This document shows positions 63,251 to 64,000 of a stretch of 64,000 nt of DNA, in pieces. The DNA comes from Achromobacter animicus. GTDB lineage: Bacteria; Pseudomonadota; Gammaproteobacteria; Burkholderiales; Burkholderiaceae_B. A model generated the notes under the pieces. That model was not told the DNA's origin. It made no database searches and worked only from the letters and a program-made list of their open reading frames with translations. The first letter of the stretch is position 1; every line of letters starts with the position of its first letter. The translations under genes were made by a program, and so were the position numbers. The stretch covers positions 1 through 64,000 of the forward strand of contig NZ_CADIJM010000015.1 in assembly GCF_902859585.1 (NCBI RefSeq), written 5' to 3'.

Positions 63251-63649
63251 TCAGTCCGGCCGCACGATCAGCGTGGACACCTGCACGTCCACCGCCGTCA
63301 TCAGCTTGTGGATCGGGCACTTCTCGGCCACGGTCAGCAATTCGTCGATCTGCGCATCGGACAACTCGCCGTGCAGCGTCAGCTTGGCGGTCAGGCGGTA
63401 GATGCCACGGCGTTCCTCGCTGGCATCGCGCACCACTTCCACCCCCACCGATTCCAGCGGCAGGCCCTTGCGCTGCGCGTAGACCATCAGCGTCATCGCC
63501 TTGCATCCGCCCAGCGCGGTATCGAAGTAATCGTGCGGATCCGGCCCCTCGCCTTGCGGCTTGGGCATGTCCAGCGGCAGGTCGTGGCCTTCGGCCGTGG
63601 CGGTGAATTGCAGGGACTGGGGCGCATTCTGGCGCACGCGGATGCTCAT
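63251..63649 (-). CDS. OsmC-family protein
   Basis: 132 residues. The two family cysteines are in ALGGCKAMTLMVYAQRKGL and AEKCPIHKLM. OsmC/Ohr proteins reduce organic peroxides through these Cys residues; some OsmC-like proteins have other roles. The ATG at 63649 with AGGAG before it is chosen over 63754. No neighbouring regulator is seen. Confidence 0.92.
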   Translation of the reverse strand: MSIRVRQNAPQSLQFTATAEGHDLPLDMPKPQGEGPDPHDYFDTALGGCKAMTLMVYAQRKGLPLESVGVEVVRDASEERRGIYRLTAKLTLHGELSDAQIDELLTVAEKCPIHKLMTAVDVQVSTLIVRPD

Positions 63650-63858
63650 GGTTCGGTTCTCCTGTGTTGGGACTACCAGGGACAGCCTTGGATGATCTGG
63701 CTGCGCCTGTGCATGGGGCGGCCGGTCGGCCGGCGACAAGGACGGTTGTAGCACTTGCCGCAGCCTTCCGGGGCCGGATCAACCGCCTGACGGTTAGCTG
63801 AACTTCCTGCGACGGCCACGGTCCGATATCCCTGACCGATCGTTTTACAGGAGGCCGC

Positions 63859-64000
63859 ATGAGCGCCCGGCAATTACTTGATCAACTGTTGCAGTCCGGA
63901 CAAGGGCTGCTTTCCGACACGACGAACCGCGTGCAGAACGCCACCGGCGGCAAGGGATCGTCCCTGCTTTCCGGCTTGGGCGGCGGCGCCCTGGGCGCAG
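63859..64000 (+). CDS. DUF533 (YebE-like) protein, cut off by the window end
   Basis: Only the first 47 residues are present (MSARQLLDQLLQSGQGLL start and a Gly/Ser-rich stretch), with AGGAGG seven bases before the ATG. The N terminus and Gly-rich linker resemble DUF533/TerB-like inner-membrane proteins. The rest lies beyond base 64000. Confidence 0.7.
   Translation, partial: MSARQLLDQLLQSGQGLLSDTTNRVQNATGGKGSSLLSGLGGGALGA

Overview
The window looks like a core chromosomal segment of a GC-rich betaproteobacterium of the Alcaligenaceae (Achromobacter/Bordetella type). This is inferred from the gene repertoire, not from a search. Indicators are two TctA/TctB tripartite tricarboxylate transporter pairs, a ybgC-tolQRAB-pal-cpoB cluster, zapA followed by a 6S-like RNA, and a four-gene set resembling the Bordetella lgm lipid A glucosamine locus. 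I see no phage, insertion sequence, transposon or CRISPR array. Base composition and gene density look even throughout.

Left edge (1-8148): the window opens in the leader of an rRNA operon that reads leftward out of the window, with a boxA antiterminator and three tandem promoters. Next come a divergent Lrp-type regulator and hpd (tyrosine catabolism), msrA, ilvD overlapping a small cytochrome c gene, lgt, a SIMPL-domain periplasmic protein, and zapA with a coiled-coil partner and a downstream 6S RNA candidate.

Transport and catabolism (8149-21314): a first tctBA operon follows a short leader with an intrinsic terminator. Then come a gamma-glutamyltransferase-family enzyme, a 3-hydroxyisobutyrate dehydrogenase-family enzyme, a divergent azoR/LysR pair and a 2-hydroxyacid dehydrogenase. 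A leftward rppH-tctD-tctE-tctB-tctA series places a two-component system beside its likely transporter target. Tandem 15-bp repeats follow the tctE stop codon. Neither tct set has a tctC binding-protein gene beside it.

Envelope block (21380-30438): proS, then the complete Tol-Pal cluster, then a FecCD-type permease and ATPase translationally coupled to cpoB.

Mixed accessory metabolism (30522-43705): a YbaK-type deacylase, an alpha/beta hydrolase, a second Lrp regulator beside an EamA exporter, a stand-alone fusA, uspA, a DUF442-type phosphatase, a MocR regulator divergent from an EamA-LysE exporter pair, a LysR-controlled cidAB-like pair, a lipoprotein hydrolase and a PACE efflux protein divergent from its LysR regulator.

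Surface modification and core (44666-64000): the lgm-like genes (polyprenyl-phosphate glycosyltransferase, ArnT-like transferase, GtrA-like membrane protein, ChbG/YdjC-like deacetylase), a GNAT protein, and gltS coupled to an unusual TAXI-type lipoprotein. These are followed by a small RHH-like protein, a YaiI protein, a 55-residue membrane protein and tRNA-Val(CAC). The methyltransferase-rnhA-dnaQ group appears split by an RND efflux operon. gloB, mltD, fabI, an OsmC-family protein and the start of a DUF533-like gene close the window.

The observations most worth checking are the gltS-TAXI lipoprotein pair with its repeat-rich leader, the lgm-like locus, the RND operon between rnhA and dnaQ, the cpoB-FecCD coupling, the stop-codon repeat array after tctE, and the short terminated leader before the first tctBA.
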